Below, piece after piece: positions 10,601 to 20,668 of a DNA stretch of 32,297 nt. The notes under the pieces were generated by a model. The model searched no databases. It was not told the origin of the DNA and was given only the letters and a program-made list of their open reading frames with translations. Where the stretch lies: positions 1 to 32,297 of the forward strand of contig NW_022205234.1 in assembly GCF_008831285.2 (NCBI RefSeq), in the 5' to 3' direction. The translations under genes and the position numbers were made by a program. The first letter of the stretch is position 1. The number at the start of each line of letters is the position of its first letter. Source of the DNA: Nymphaea colorata. Lineage: Eukaryota > Streptophyta > Magnoliopsida > Nymphaeales > Nymphaeaceae.

Positions 10601-12417
10601 ACTAAGCGAGACTAAGAGCACATACGACCAAATACGAGCTAACCGAATCCAAGCTCAACTCGCTCTTGGCCAACCAAGACATAACAGTAAAGCGCACTGT
10701 TGAGGAGAGCCAGAGACTCAATGAAGAACTGACTCGAAGCAAGTGGGCAGAGAAAGAAGTGGAGGAGCTTCGCAAGATCATCGACCTGCAAAAGGCAGAA
10801 GTAGCTAAACTCACTGCAACTATTCGCGAAGGCGAAAGGCTTAAGCTGTAGAACATTAACTTGCAGGAAGCCAACAGCAATCTACAGAAGGCTAAGTGGC
10901 AGTAGATCAATTAAATTCGCTCCACTTATGAGTCCAGGATACTTTAGATGTCTACTTAGCGCAACAACCTTCAGTCAAAGGTCTCCCAGCTTGAAATGGG
11001 AAAAAGATAGGGATCAGATAAAGAGGCTATTCTTTCCTTGGAAAGGCAAATCGCCATCCTCTCCTCTACCATCAAGACCAAAGACGCAGAAATCACCTTC
11101 CTCAAGAAGACCATTGAAACCGTCAACGCAGAGCTCAGAGAAAATAGATAGAAGTTCAACTAATAACTGGAGAAAAGAGGCAGTTCCGAAAGGCTTTTGG
11201 CATAGATGAGAAGCGCTCGCTTGGAATTAGACTATGAAATCAAATATTTGAAAGACAGAGAAGAAAGTCTCACGAAGAAACTGGAGCTTAAAGACCAATA
11301 GCTGATTACCCTAAGGAAGAAAATTGAGCTTGACAGCGACTCCATTGAAAAGAAGCTCAAGAGCTCCTTATAATATGCGACATCTTACCAGTCCAAGTTT
11401 AGCGAAATATAGTCCCTCCTCACCATAAAGACAAAGGAATCCCAGACGCTGATTGTTGATCTTGATAGAGTTCGATACGAAAACCAAGGCCTCACTGCCA
11501 ACGTTCAAAACCTATCTGCTGATGTGTAGAAGCTGAGACGCCAAGTGAGGTAGCTATAGGCAGAAAAATCACGTGCCCTTCTGGAGAAAGAACGCAACAG
11601 TGAAGAGATTAACCGTCTGAAGCAGACCATAATCCACCACGAAGAGTAGTTGCGGCGATACAACGATACAGTCAACAGATTAACCACCACTATCTCTAAC
11701 GAAAAGATCAGATTTGAAAGCGAAATCAAGAGATACAAGGAGGAAATACTGCATCTGTAAGTTGAAGTAAAGGATGCTGAAAGGATCAAGCGAATTGAAA
11801 TCGAAAGAGCCTCCAAACTGTAAAGGGAACTTGCTGAGGGAGGACGTGAAGCAGAGCTTGGCGAAATATAAGTTCTCAAGAAGATCAATCGTGACGTATC
11901 AGACCTCACTGCCACTAACAGACAGCTGGAGATGAAGTGCCTCCTCCTCGAAAACAGGTAAAAGATAACATCTGCATCATCTGAGACCATCAACACGTTC
12001 CTACTCATCCAAAAGCACACAGACCACCTGCTTGACTTCCTCCTTAAAGAGTCAATAGTGCCCAATCTGTAGCTTTACCACAAGTTCTTAGCTGAATCTA
12101 GGACCGCCCTGGCTGCAGGCCGAGCACAGGAGTACTTCTAATTGTGGTAGAAACTGTTGTGCGAGCTATTCCAGCTAACGATTGCTTGCAGGTCTTAGGA
12201 AATTCGCACCCAAGCTGAGGAGCTGCTGCGACTCAGGGACGAAATGACCGACGTGCTGGAGCGGCAGATCGAAGCCAGCGAAGGAGAGCAGAACCAGTTG
12301 GTGGAGGACTACAAGCAGGTCCTAAACGACATAAAGTCTTTAGTGCGTGAATACATGCGGTCAGGCGATGAAGAATATCTTCGCCTCCTCTGCAGTAGCC
12401 TCGGCATCACCCTCTGA
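4697..12417 (+). CDS. Giant coiled-coil protein (~2,570 aa), reading frame interrupted many times in this sequence
   Basis: ATG at 4697 (MSEEKYFQRQHNRFMKGG) begins a Glu/Lys/Leu-rich product that continues, with frame changes, to TGA at 12415-12417. Segments include 4697-~5137, ~5143-5655, ~5660-6540, 6541-6854, 6877-7669, 7690-7740, 7740-8219, several short ones to ~10080, then one clean frame from ~10084 to 12417 (778 codons). Two changes are explained by possible introns (6855-6876 and 7670-7689); two others may be (about 5098-5133). The rest look like one missing or extra base. Heptad patterning is strong (ERRLEDQRIDFENARF; QNRLEAEISSFGELER; LKQTIIHHEEELRRYNDT). At 8.4-10.5 kb lies a Trp-punctuated repeat. 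There is no membrane segment, kinesin or myosin head. A structural role in cortex, basal body or axoneme is inference. It could instead be a decaying gene, but the absence of TGA in each coiled frame argues for a live one. Confidence 0.7.
6855..6876 (+). other. Possible 22-nt intron in the coiled-coil gene
   Basis: Starts gtagcttc and ends gaccaag. Removing it joins NKDA to YGLRKEESGGNSF and skips an in-frame TGA. Its length differs from the 20 nt seen elsewhere, so one extra base in a nearby A run is an alternative. Confidence 0.45.
7670..7689 (+). other. Probable 20-nt intron in the coiled-coil gene
   Basis: GTGAAGGAAGGAGGATAGAG. Removal joins EGELRL to LQNRLEAEISSFG and keeps the heptad pattern. 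The length and GT-AG ends match the other introns of the window. Confidence 0.55.
8157..8227 (+). repeat. Three tandem 24-nt units inside the coiled-coil gene
   Basis: Units at 8157-8180 and 8181-8204 are 24 nt (gttgttg...gaaaaacactaa.ct). The third, 8205-8227, has lost one base in the stretch gaaaagcataag, and a fourth starts gttgttgat. They encode VVEEKHET, VVAEKHEA and a third copy whose frame is broken by the missing base. Confidence 0.8.
8424..10500 (+). repeat. Degenerate Trp-punctuated protein repeat in the coiled-coil gene
   Basis: A motif of the form [IL]-[IL/P]-x-[IL]-[IL]-x-x-E-x-x-x-W-E recurs about ten times across three frames. Examples are EEILPNEWKKSW (~8424), WIVPKRMEAAKEKEWE (~8716), NVIIPEKIKEWEAAKEKE (~9044), QILIEEHQKWEEEK (~9430), EILQLEHAEWERLK (~9518), EILQNEHQHWELIK (~9628), ELPKIIEQKYRDWE (~9888), FILPEREEQWRRE (~10243) and YIPTIINEEWKKWE (~10351). 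Spacing is about 30-60 residues. Trp is rare in the rest of the protein. I know no named repeat of this form. Confidence 0.6.
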
Positions 12418-12510
12418 TCAACACATAATAATCCATATTCATAACTGCCATACATATCATACTTTCCATGCATATTACGCTCATATCTAATCGGCAAGAA
12501 TATTATTATA

Positions 12511-15046
12511 ATGAGCGATAGATAAACAGGCCCTCTGACGTGGCTCAAGACTTGGGTCACCAAAAAGTTCCCACCCAAACGCAAGAAGGAAATTGAAGAT
12601 TGGGACTTCGTGATGGTCTTCGAGGAGAGATACAGGGAAGAAATGGATAGGTATTTCGATCGGTATGTGAATGGCTACCAGGAGCAGGGCAACAAGTATC
12701 AGATTTTGAACAACGAGAAGGAAGACCAAATCCTCGTCCTCCTCAGCATATCTGATATCAACATGCAGAGACAGGCGGACTAGCTAAAGATCTTGAAGAA
12801 AAAGAACAAGAAATCATTCAAGTTTACGCTCAAGGAACTCAACAAACAGATCTACCTTGCAGAGGAGGAAAATAACGTGGCTTTGGGGAACTATCTCAAG
12901 TGGATTCGAGCTAGATAGCTCCCGTAAAACAGGGAAATAAAAGAGCAGGAAAGATACTCGGCTTTCAATATCCAAAAAATTGACAAGTTTATCAAAGAAG
13001 AAGACGGCTCTCTCTTCACTCCTGAGGAGGAGCTGAGAGCCAAATACAACTACTTATTGAACTTCCAGATAAAGAGAGAAGGAGTGAGCCTGCACCAGGC
13101 AGCAGTTATATACCCCTTCACTGACATCATGAAGCACGCTGGCTTCATCTAGCTTGTCCCTATCCACAAGTCGTCAAAGTACGGTCCGATAATTCCCGGC
13201 AGCGTCCGCAGCTATGTGGGTGCAAACTCCCAATCCTACTTTGACTTCGTCTCTTTCCTGCAGTCCTGGCTTGTGTTTCCAGCTCTGGTAGGTTTGGCCA
13301 CCGTTATCTTCAACAACGTTGGAGACTATACGGCGGACAATAGTCCAGCTGACTTCGTATATGGACTGGTGGTGATGGTGTGGAGCATTGTCTTCATCAC
13401 CAAGTGGGAAAAAAAGGAAAAGTGGACCGAGGCATGCGAGCAGGCTGGCTACAACGAGGAATGGTCGGTCCACCAGAACATCGTCGATAAGAAGGGATTT
13501 AAATCACGCTAGTCTATCATATCGGGAGAAAGAGAACTCTATGTGCCACTGCTTCAAAAATGCTGGCGGTATTTTGTATCTCTGAGCATCTGCATCACTA
13601 TCCTGGTGGCTACTCTAATGTTCATGGTCTTATCTCTAAATGCGAGAGGATTTGTTGACTAAAACCACAAGTTGCTATACTTTTAAGACATTTCTAAGTG
13701 GGCGGACTAAGGAGGTATCTTCGATTCTAAGACCTACTACGGCCAAATTCCCAACATCGTGCACATCCTGGTCACCAACATCTTCGACGAGATGATCTAC
13801 AGGCCACTGGTGAAGAAGTTCACCAAATACGAGCAGCACTTGGTCTACAAGAGCTACGAAAACAATATCATCATCAAGTTCTTCGTCTATGAATTCATCA
13901 TCACCTTCGCTGATCTCTTCTACATTGCCTTTGTAAGGCTGGACATCGTGGGCCTTAGGGAGCAGTTACTTTCTCTTTTCTTCATCGATATTGTGCGCAG
14001 GTTGGTTGCTTAATTTGGAGTTCCGAAGATAAAGGCTAAAGTTCGCAAGTACTTTGTCAAGTCCAATAACGAGAATAATGAGCATCAGATCATTGAAAAG
14101 CAGGCCATTCTCGAAGTCAACAAGGAGGAGTATGAACCATTCGACGACTATCTGTAAATAGTCACCAATTTCGGATATCTGGTGATGATTAGTTCGGTAA
14201 TAATGAAGATATTTAGTGTTTCCCATTAGCACCTGCTCTCATCCTCTTCGCTCACACAATATAGGCTCTTCAGGATAAGTATAAAATTGTGCATATTTTC
14301 AAGCGAAAACTCCCCACAAAGTACGTGGGGATGGGCTACTGGAACAACATTATCGTCTTCTTATGTTATGCCAGCATCATCACAGTAAATTTGAGTCCAT
14401 ATAGAATATTCTCCTCTTCGCCTTCAGCTCTCACCAAATTGTAAACTTCTTCCCCAAACTGTACGAGTCGAGTAAGGACCTGCTGCTCGGTAATACTGAA
14501 CTCAGTGATATCCTGGGGAACGTGACTGAATCAGTAATGAATGTAGTGACTAATGCAACAAGCTCCATACTTTAGGCAGGAATACCAGGGATGGGCATGG
14601 GCAGTATGTTCGATGCGTAGATGAGCGAATCTCCCTTTGAAACTGAGTGCTACATGCCGCCCATAGTGCAATCCTTCCTGCCACCCACTGAGGAGCATGA
14701 GGTCTAGTTTGTCAGCATAATCTTCGTTATCGAGCACGTCTTCCTCATCATCTTCCTCTTCCTTCGCAACATCCTCAGCAAGCAGCGTTCCCAAGCCGAC
14801 GTGCTCAAAGAGAGGAGGACTCTAAAAAGGAGCATAAAGAAATATTTGAATAAGGTGGTGCTCAGCGATATGATCAGAGACACCTTCGTAGGAACAGTCT
14901 TCGAAAGGATCTCCCGACAATCATAGGAGATGGAGAATGCAAATAAATCAAACGCTTTCATTGACTCCTTCTTCAAGCTCGCCGAAGGCACTACTACCGA
15001 AGCCTCCGTTGAGGTCTAAAGTCAAGAGAAGAACAAGACTGAATGA
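12511..15046 (+). CDS. TMEM16/anoctamin family channel or scramblase, 831 aa
   Basis: Three exons (12511-14196, 14217-14384, 14405-15046) join in frame to 832 codons. The N-terminal ~230 residues are a cytosolic domain; about ten membrane segments follow, beginning near WLVFPALVGLATVIF and FVYGLVVMVWSIVFI. Family landmarks are FGVPKIK after TM6, FDDYLE.VTNFGYLVMI in TM7 and FPLAPALILFAHTIEALQD in TM7-TM8. The Ca2+ site is E501 (TAA), D546, E549 (TAA), E578 (TAG) and D582; the E549-E578 spacing of 29 equals E506-E535 of nhTMEM16, and D-x-x-E matches D503/E506. It should therefore be a Ca2+-activated lipid scramblase or anion channel; which of the two cannot be told. An unusual loop between TM9 and TM10 is Met/Gly/Ser-rich (AGIPGMGMGSMFD). 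It has no frame breaks. The stop is convergent with the next gene, 42 bases away. Confidence 0.92.
14197..14216 (+). other. 20-nt intron 1 of the TMEM16 gene
   Basis: GTAATAATGAAGATATTTAG. Removal gives VMISSCFPLAPAL, matching family spacing exactly; retention gives a wrong frame. Confidence 0.92.
14385..14404 (+). other. 20-nt intron 2 of the TMEM16 gene
   Basis: GTAAATTTGAGTCCATATAG. Removal joins ASIIT to NILLFAFSSHQIVNFFP within a membrane segment and keeps the frame to the stop. Confidence 0.9.
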
Positions 15047-15088
15047 TTGATGAGCATAGACTGTATTAGATGAATAAGATATAAAAAA

Positions 15089-16201
15089 TCAGATTACAGT
15101 ATTCATTTCCTCTGTTCTTTGAGAATTGCTTCTCCTCGTCAGTACCCTTGAATCGTACTTCCAGATGTTTGAGTTTTGACTGAAACAGTTAAAAGCAGCT
15201 AAAGCTATGGAGCAGAATGGCACGATGAAGACCAGAGCTGGTTGGGCATGCTAGAAGTAAGCCAACGCCAGATAGGTGGCAACTAAGCTGAGTCCATATG
15301 CCAGCAGGACCGAATAGAAGAGTGGAAAAGTGAACTATTCCAGCTTCTTTGGCTTTCTATTGCTCAAAATGCAGCAGTCAATATCGTATTTTATGCAAAG
15401 GGAAAGTAACAATCCTGGTAGGACGATATCTCCAAGCCCTAGCATACTAAACTTCATCACATTATCCTGCATGTAGGGAAATTTGAGCTTAAGTGGCAAA
15501 TCTATGCTTTTAGCCACTGTCACCATCACATCAGTCTCATAGACCCAGTACAGATCGTAGAAGAAGAGCAGCCACAGGACAGGAAGGGCGATTTTGAAGG
15601 ATCGTATGTTTGCCTATTTGATGGCTAGCAGGCTGAAAGCTATCCCATACATATTGTCAATTAACCAGTGCTTTGTCATAACTTCCAGCAGAGCTGGGAG
15701 GAAGCAGACCACTGGGAAGATGATGTTGATGGTGATGAACCTAATTACTTCAGCCAACTGGGTAGAGATGCTGGAGGAGTCTAAGATATTAGAAATCCAA
15801 TTAGATATATGGGGGTGGCATGTCTTGATGCAGTAGAGGGTGGAGAGGACCATGAAGATGGCATTAAGGGCAAGCTACATGGTCACCTGCTCCACCTTCG
15901 TCACGAAGATGTAGAGGAGCAGCAGCATGACAGTGGCAGTGAGGGGATAAACTCCAATCTCCCAGCATCTCTTCATAAAACCGCCCTCCTCTCCATTCCT
16001 CAGCTTCTTTTAGCAGTTTTGGATCTCCTGGTAAGTGGCAGACTGGATTGATGCGGAGAGGATGCACCCCACGTATACTAAGAGAATGGCGGAAAGGATC
16101 AGCTGGACGATGACTGGCAGAGGATGGAAGAAGTTGATGAGATTGATTGCGACGATGGCTGCCAGTGGAATTTTGATATCTTTTACTAATATTCTTTTCA
16201 T
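15089..16201 (-). CDS. Signal peptide peptidase (presenilin-type intramembrane aspartyl protease), 370 aa
   Basis: Open from ATG at 16201 to TGA at 15089-15091 with five in-frame TAA/TAG. About nine membrane segments are visible. The catalytic motifs are intact: FFYDLYWVYETDVMV with D216, MLGLGDIVLPG with D258, and the C-terminal QPAL motif in EHAQPALVFIVP. Human SPP has its aspartates at 219 and 265, so length and spacing are typical. KHWLIDNMYGIAFSL matches the conserved stretch before the first catalytic segment. SPP cleaves signal-peptide remnants and tail-anchored substrates within the ER membrane. The C-terminal tail is short and lacks a clear KKxx retrieval signal. The gene is convergent with TMEM16 and lies 36 bases downstream of the prominin-like gene on the same strand. 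No intron and no frame break. Confidence 0.93.
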
Positions 16202-16237
16202 TTATGTAAACCCTTATATTTAATGGGTATATAAAAA

Positions 16238-18636
16238 TCAGTCATCGTCGTTGTCATCGTTGTTAGAGTTGGATGAGGCTGACTCGCTGGCCATATTGAT
16301 ATCTTTTTCTGAGTTGGCTTCATCGGGCATGGTAATCCTCTTCAATTTCTCAGTCTCCGCGTAGATCATGCCAAAACGACTTCCAGCCAACACTCCTCCT
16401 AGCATCAAAATCAGCAGGATAATGCAGCAAAGGCACAGCTTGACTATTTGCCCCATGAAGTTCACGCAGAAGACGTTGTAAGAGAATTTCAACTTGTCAG
16501 AAATGGTCTTGCAGTTAGAGGAAACGGTGAGACCGTTCAAGGGATTGGTGATGAGGTTGTTGAGAGTAGAGACTGCACTGTAAAATTGAGTTACTCTTGT
16601 GTTGAAAGTTCCCAGCAGGGTGTTGAAATTGTTGTTGCTGCTCAGCAGAGCTGTCAGCTTGTCTTTGATGGCCTGGAAGAGGTTTAGTCTGCTGTCTCGA
16701 AAAGCGATCAGAGTGGCTCCGTAGTAGAGGGTTTTGTTGTAGGCGGTGGGGAAGCCCTGACGCATGCTGACGTAGCGCATGGTGAAGTCGCTGAAGGACC
16801 AGCTGCTGGTGGCTGTGGAGATCAGCTTCTCATTGAAAGACATGCAGGTGACCTGGGAGGTGGAGAGGGTGGTGCCTGCTGAGCTGCCAGCGGTGTAGAT
16901 GAGCTGATTGGGATCTGTGCAGTTGACTTTGTCGAATACCCACACGTCTTTGCTGCCTGTAGGCACTCCTCCTCCGCTGTAGGTGTAGAGGTTCAGTTGT
17001 GAAATGGCGAAGTTGGGATTGTCGCTGCTGGTTATGGCTGGGTTGTAATCGACGAATATGCCGAGGCGATAGTTCTCCATGGCGCTGATCCACCCGGTTA
17101 TCTTGGAAGTAGAAATGCCCAAGTTTATGTAGTTGTTGCTGACTGCATTGGTATAGTCGAAGTAGGTGAGGATGCCAGTGAAGAGGGACTCTACGGTGGC
17201 CATTTCCTTGGCGATTGCGAACTTGGAGAGGGAATTTCCGTCTCCAAACACACAGGTGTCTATGCGCATGAAGGCGTTTTGAGTATAAGCTTTGCCGAGA
17301 CGCGCAAAGGCGGTCTGGTCGCGGAGCATCACCTTGAAGAAACTGCAGTAACCATAAGCGACGCTGCCCACACCCAAAAAGTAAAAAGTCAGCAGAATTA
17401 CTGCAATATATGCTATTCCGTAGATAGTCCATCCGATATGCACCATAGACCTACAAGTGTAAAGATTAAATAGATGTGCTGCAACAACTCCGAGAAGGGC
17501 AAGCAGGCTTCCGGTGAGCACAAAAGCCATAGTTCCTTCCAACGCGGAGAGGAGGTTGGCGAAGCTCTTCACAAAGTACTTTTGGTTGATGGACTCGTAC
17601 TCGCTGATCACCACATTCAGCTGCCGGATATACATCATAAGCATGTTCTGGCTGGTCTGCGAATTGCTCAGGATGGTGCTCAGCGACGCAGAAATCAGCG
17701 CCGCCGACTGCGTGATCGCGTAAGCCGTGTCCGAAAGCTTCCTAGAGGCAGCAGTACCTTTTTGGTGGTGCGCAGGCCAATGTCGATATCGTTGACCATG
17801 GTGCCGCTGGTGCCGTTGGGACCCATTCCGTACTTGATGAACATGGAGTCGATCATGGGGGTGCCCTGACCGGCGTTGGCGGCGGTGGCGGTGGAGTCGG
17901 GATTGGGGGTGACCAGCTGCGAGCTCTTGAAGGATTTGTAGATGTTGAGGTTGGCTGTCTGCATCGCCTGCATAGAGTCGACCAGCCAGCTGTCACCCGG
18001 AAAGTAGATCTGGATCTGTGTGACTGCGGCTGAGAGCAAGTTGGTTATGTTACCCACCGTGTCCCTGAGACTGACGAATCCGCCCCACTTGCCGTCCCCG
18101 TTGAGGACCGTATCGAGGCTAAGGTAGATGCTGCAGCTGGACAGCGCCGCGTCCTTCTTGAGGTCCGGAATGTAACTCATCGAGATCATGCAGACGATGA
18201 AAATGCCCGCCGAAAACAGCACAGTGAGGATGGTGAAGACCCTCGTTTCCCGCTTGCTGTAGGGGTCGGTATCGAGATCTCTGCGTATGGACTCACAGGG
18301 GGGACAACTGCGTTCGAAGAGGCAGCAGGCGACAATGGCAAGGTAGAAGAAGAAGTAGACCACTCCAAAGATGATGTAGGGTACCATCATCTACTGGGTG
18401 TAGGCATCTAGGTCCTTGGTATTGCCTCCGATGACGATACCGGTGACTCTGGCAGTGTGGTAGGGGGATTGGTATGAGGAGTAGAGGAAGGGACCGAAGG
18501 TGTCTGCGGCGGTGCTGGTGGTGATGTTGGCGGAGGTGGCATTGAACTGGGAGGGACAGTTCTGGGTGGTTATCTCGGTGTAGTCCTGCAGCGACACCCT
18601 GCACAGGATCAGCAGAAGCAGAATCTTATAACTCAT
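16238..18636 (-). CDS. Prominin/tweety-like multi-span membrane glycoprotein, 792 aa
   Basis: Two exons (18636-17758 and 17737-16238) join to 793 codons across a 20-nt intron. The start gives a clear signal peptide (MSYKILLLLILCRVSLQ). Then come a short ectodomain (residues ~18-82), TM1 (YIIFGVVYFFFYLAIVA), a Cys-containing cytosolic loop (CCLFERSCPPCESIRRD), TM2 (TILTVLFSAGIFIVCMIS), a large outer loop, TM3 (AFVLTGSLLALLGVVAAHLF), TM4 (IAYIAVILLTFYFLGVG), a second outer loop with several Cys, and TM5 (LCLCCIILLILMLGGVLAG). The tail is acidic (ASSNSNNDDNDDD). This five-span order, with a Cys-rich loop after TM1 and two large outer loops, is that of prominins; tweety proteins have a similar plan. 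Prominins organise membrane protrusions and ciliary membranes. The call rests on topology, not on a motif, so it is moderate. Confidence 0.6.
17738..17757 (-). other. 20-nt intron of the prominin-like gene
   Basis: On the minus strand GTACTGCTGCCTCTAGGAAG. Removal joins LRTTKK to LSDTAYAITQSAALIS and links two long open frames. Confidence 0.88.
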
Positions 18637-18880
18637 ATTATTTTATTATCCTCCGATAGAACAACACACCATCCCAAATATATTAACAGTTTTAACACAT
18701 CTTTTATCAAAGACATTCATCAGTTTCCCCTAGATCTAACCATAAGCTTTATTTATTAATTCCCATTACCACAACTAAATTTCTTTGTTTCACAAATGGC
18801 CTCCATTGATTCTTTCTGTTCCTTTTCTATTCTCGAATCCGCCTGCATTTGAATGGCTGAGTCAGTTGACATAATATTTA
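18637..18880. promoter_or_regulatory. Bidirectional intergenic region
   Basis: These 244 bases lie between divergent starts of the prominin-like gene and the TTLL9 gene and are clearly more AT-rich than the flanking coding sequence. They must contain both promoters. No known motif is recognised. Confidence 0.4.
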
Positions 18881-20481
18881 ATGTCGTAGTACTTCCGCAA
18901 GTTCATAAAGAAGTAACACTACCCTCTGCCTTAGTAGTTTCCATTCGACTTAGTACGGAGATAAAGTTCAAGACCTACTTCACCAACTGCATCCAGGAGG
19001 CTCTGCTGGGTCGCGACTACCAGCAAACGGAGGAGGACGATTGGAACGTCTACTGGTGCGAGAAGGAGTTCATCCCGAGACGTTGGACAAGATACGTCTC
19101 TTCCCCGAGAAGAGGATCAACCACTTCCGAAACTACTACGAGATTTGCCGGAAGGACCTCCTCTCCAAGAATGTCAAGCGATACAAGAAGACCCTCGAAC
19201 GCGAGGGCAAGGCCGAAGAAGCGGCAGGCTACGATTACCTGCCCCTCACGTACAACTTGCCCAGCGAGTACCCCATCTTTCTGGAGGAGTTCAAGCGCAA
19301 CAAGGAGCAGAAGGTGGTGTGGATCATGAAACCGGTAGGCGTTGAGTAAGGCAGATTGGCCGAAGCCAGGGCAAGGGCATCTTCCTCTTCCGCGCCATCA
19401 ACGAGATCTCGGACTGGGCGGACCCCGCCAACCAACCCGAGGCCTATATCGTGCAGCGATATATTCACAATCCCCTCCTCATCGGCCACAAAAATTCGAT
19501 ATGCGCATCTACGTCCTCGCCACCTCCCACGCCCCCTCACCCTCTACCTCTATCGATCCGGCTTCGGAAGGTTCACGCACTATCGATATGACGCCAATGA
19601 CATTTACAACAACGGTACATGTGTCTTTAGCAAGAAATGCATCTCACCAATGTGGCTATCCAGAAGCACAGTTAGAATTATGATGAATAGCGTGGTGGCA
19701 AGTATTTGCTAGATAAGCTGCGTTTGTATCTCCTTTCGCGGTATGGGGAGGAGGCAACTGAAAAATGTTTTTTCGATATCCAGGAGCTGATAATTAAGAC
19801 CCTCATCGCCACCTGCAAAGTCATTTCCAACGATAAGCGTTGCTTTGAACTTTACGGCTTCGATATCATGCTCGATGCCACCCTCAAGCCCTGGCTGATC
19901 GAGATAAACGGCAGTCCCTCCATGACTGCAAACACTCCTGTTGATAGGGCACTCAAGAATGGCCTGCTTGACGATACTCTCTCGATCGTCAATATTGAAA
20001 AATTGTAAAGTATTTATGATTCAGACTAACTGGAGAGGAGGAGCAGGTAGGCGGATTTGATCTAATTTATAAGAATAACAAGAGAGTAAGAAGCGGAGTG
20101 CGAAACATGAGCTTCCTTGGGTGCCTCAACAACAGACAGCAACACATGCGCAAGATGGCGAAGGCAGTAGCTTTGAGATTGGCCTAAAAAGCCAAAGAGG
20201 ACCGTTTAAAGGAAGCACAGATGCAGGAAAAGACGAAGGACAACAAAAACGTGCGCAACAGGAGCACCAACGTGCCATCGAGTAACACCATAAAGCCACC
20301 CAACAGCAACACTGCGGCTATGAACAGGAGCGGAAACAACATGGTGGGACAGCTGGGACAGATCGGGCAGGCAGGACAGGTGAAACTTCCCAAAGTGACG
20401 ACCGGAGTGGTCAGCAGCAGCGTCAGCAACACCTCCATGAAGGCCATTTCCACCACCAGCAAAGAGTAAAACCGCAAATGA
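18881..20481 (+). CDS. TTLL9: TTLL9 orthologue, probable tubulin polyglutamylase, 507 aa after splicing
   Basis: ATG at 18881 (MSEYFRKFIKKEHYPLPY) to TGA at 20479-20481. Four 20-nt introns plus one missing base at each of three homopolymer sites give 508 codons exactly. Motifs in order: IKFKTYFTNC; DWNVYWCEKEFI; RINHFRNYYEICRKDLLSKN; ATP-binding WIMKPIGRSQGKGIFLFR; RYIHNPLLIG then KFDMRIYVL; HLTNVAIQKHSENYDE; CFELYGFDIMLD; PWLIEINGSPSMTANT; and the TTLL9-specific end LTGEEEQVGGFDLIY with GCLNNRQQHMRKM. The C-terminal ~90 residues form a Gln/Asn/Gly/Ser-rich tail (GQLGQIGQAGQVKLP) absent from vertebrate TTLL9. TTLL9 acts with TTLL1-type enzymes on axonemal tubulin to add glutamate side chains. 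Frame breaks lie at CCC 19074-19076, A5 19490-19494 and C5 19532-19536. In the A5 case the conserved KKFD needs one more A; no intron fits there. Confidence 0.9.
18934..18953 (+). other. 20-nt intron 1 of TTLL9
   Basis: GTAGTTTCCATTCGACTTAG. Removal restores the frame from MSEYFRKFIKKEHYPLPY to TEIKFKTYF. Confidence 0.85.
19335..19354 (+). other. 20-nt intron 2 of TTLL9
   Basis: GTAGGCGTTGAGTAAGGCAG. It interrupts the ATP-binding motif; removal gives IMKPIGRSQGKG, the exact family spacing. Confidence 0.93.
19615..19634 (+). other. 20-nt intron 3 of TTLL9
   Basis: GTACATGTGTCTTTAGCAAG. Removal gives YNNEMHLTNVAIQK, restoring the HLTN motif. Confidence 0.92.
20005..20024 (+). other. 20-nt intron 4 of TTLL9
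   Basis: GTAAAGTATTTATGATTCAG. Removal gives IEKLLTGEEEQVGGFDL, the TTLL9 signature near the C-terminus. Confidence 0.92.
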
Positions 20482-20668
20482 TTGCCTCTTTTTGTAATAA
20501 GCATCTCCGCTATAAAGTCACACAAACGCTGATCATTAATCTTACTTCCCCCAGAAGGTCAAAAATAATAGAGACGCTTCTAGTTAAGGAGATAGCAGCT
20601 ATACTTGCTTGAGCGTGTGGGTTTTTGGCTGCTGCTTTAATTTTATTTGCTTGAAACATAAAATTATT

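Noticed and set aside
12511-15046. UAR = Gln (Tetrahymena/Paramecium code)
   Set aside because: Three Ca2+-binding Glu positions of TMEM16 and the WGGE and FEGSND motifs would all become Gln; Glu fits every conserved site examined.
16830-17432. Long (200-codon) minus-strand frame rich in His, Arg and Gln
   Set aside because: It is an out-of-frame shadow of the prominin-like gene, whose frame is longer, has membrane segments and joins correctly through the intron.
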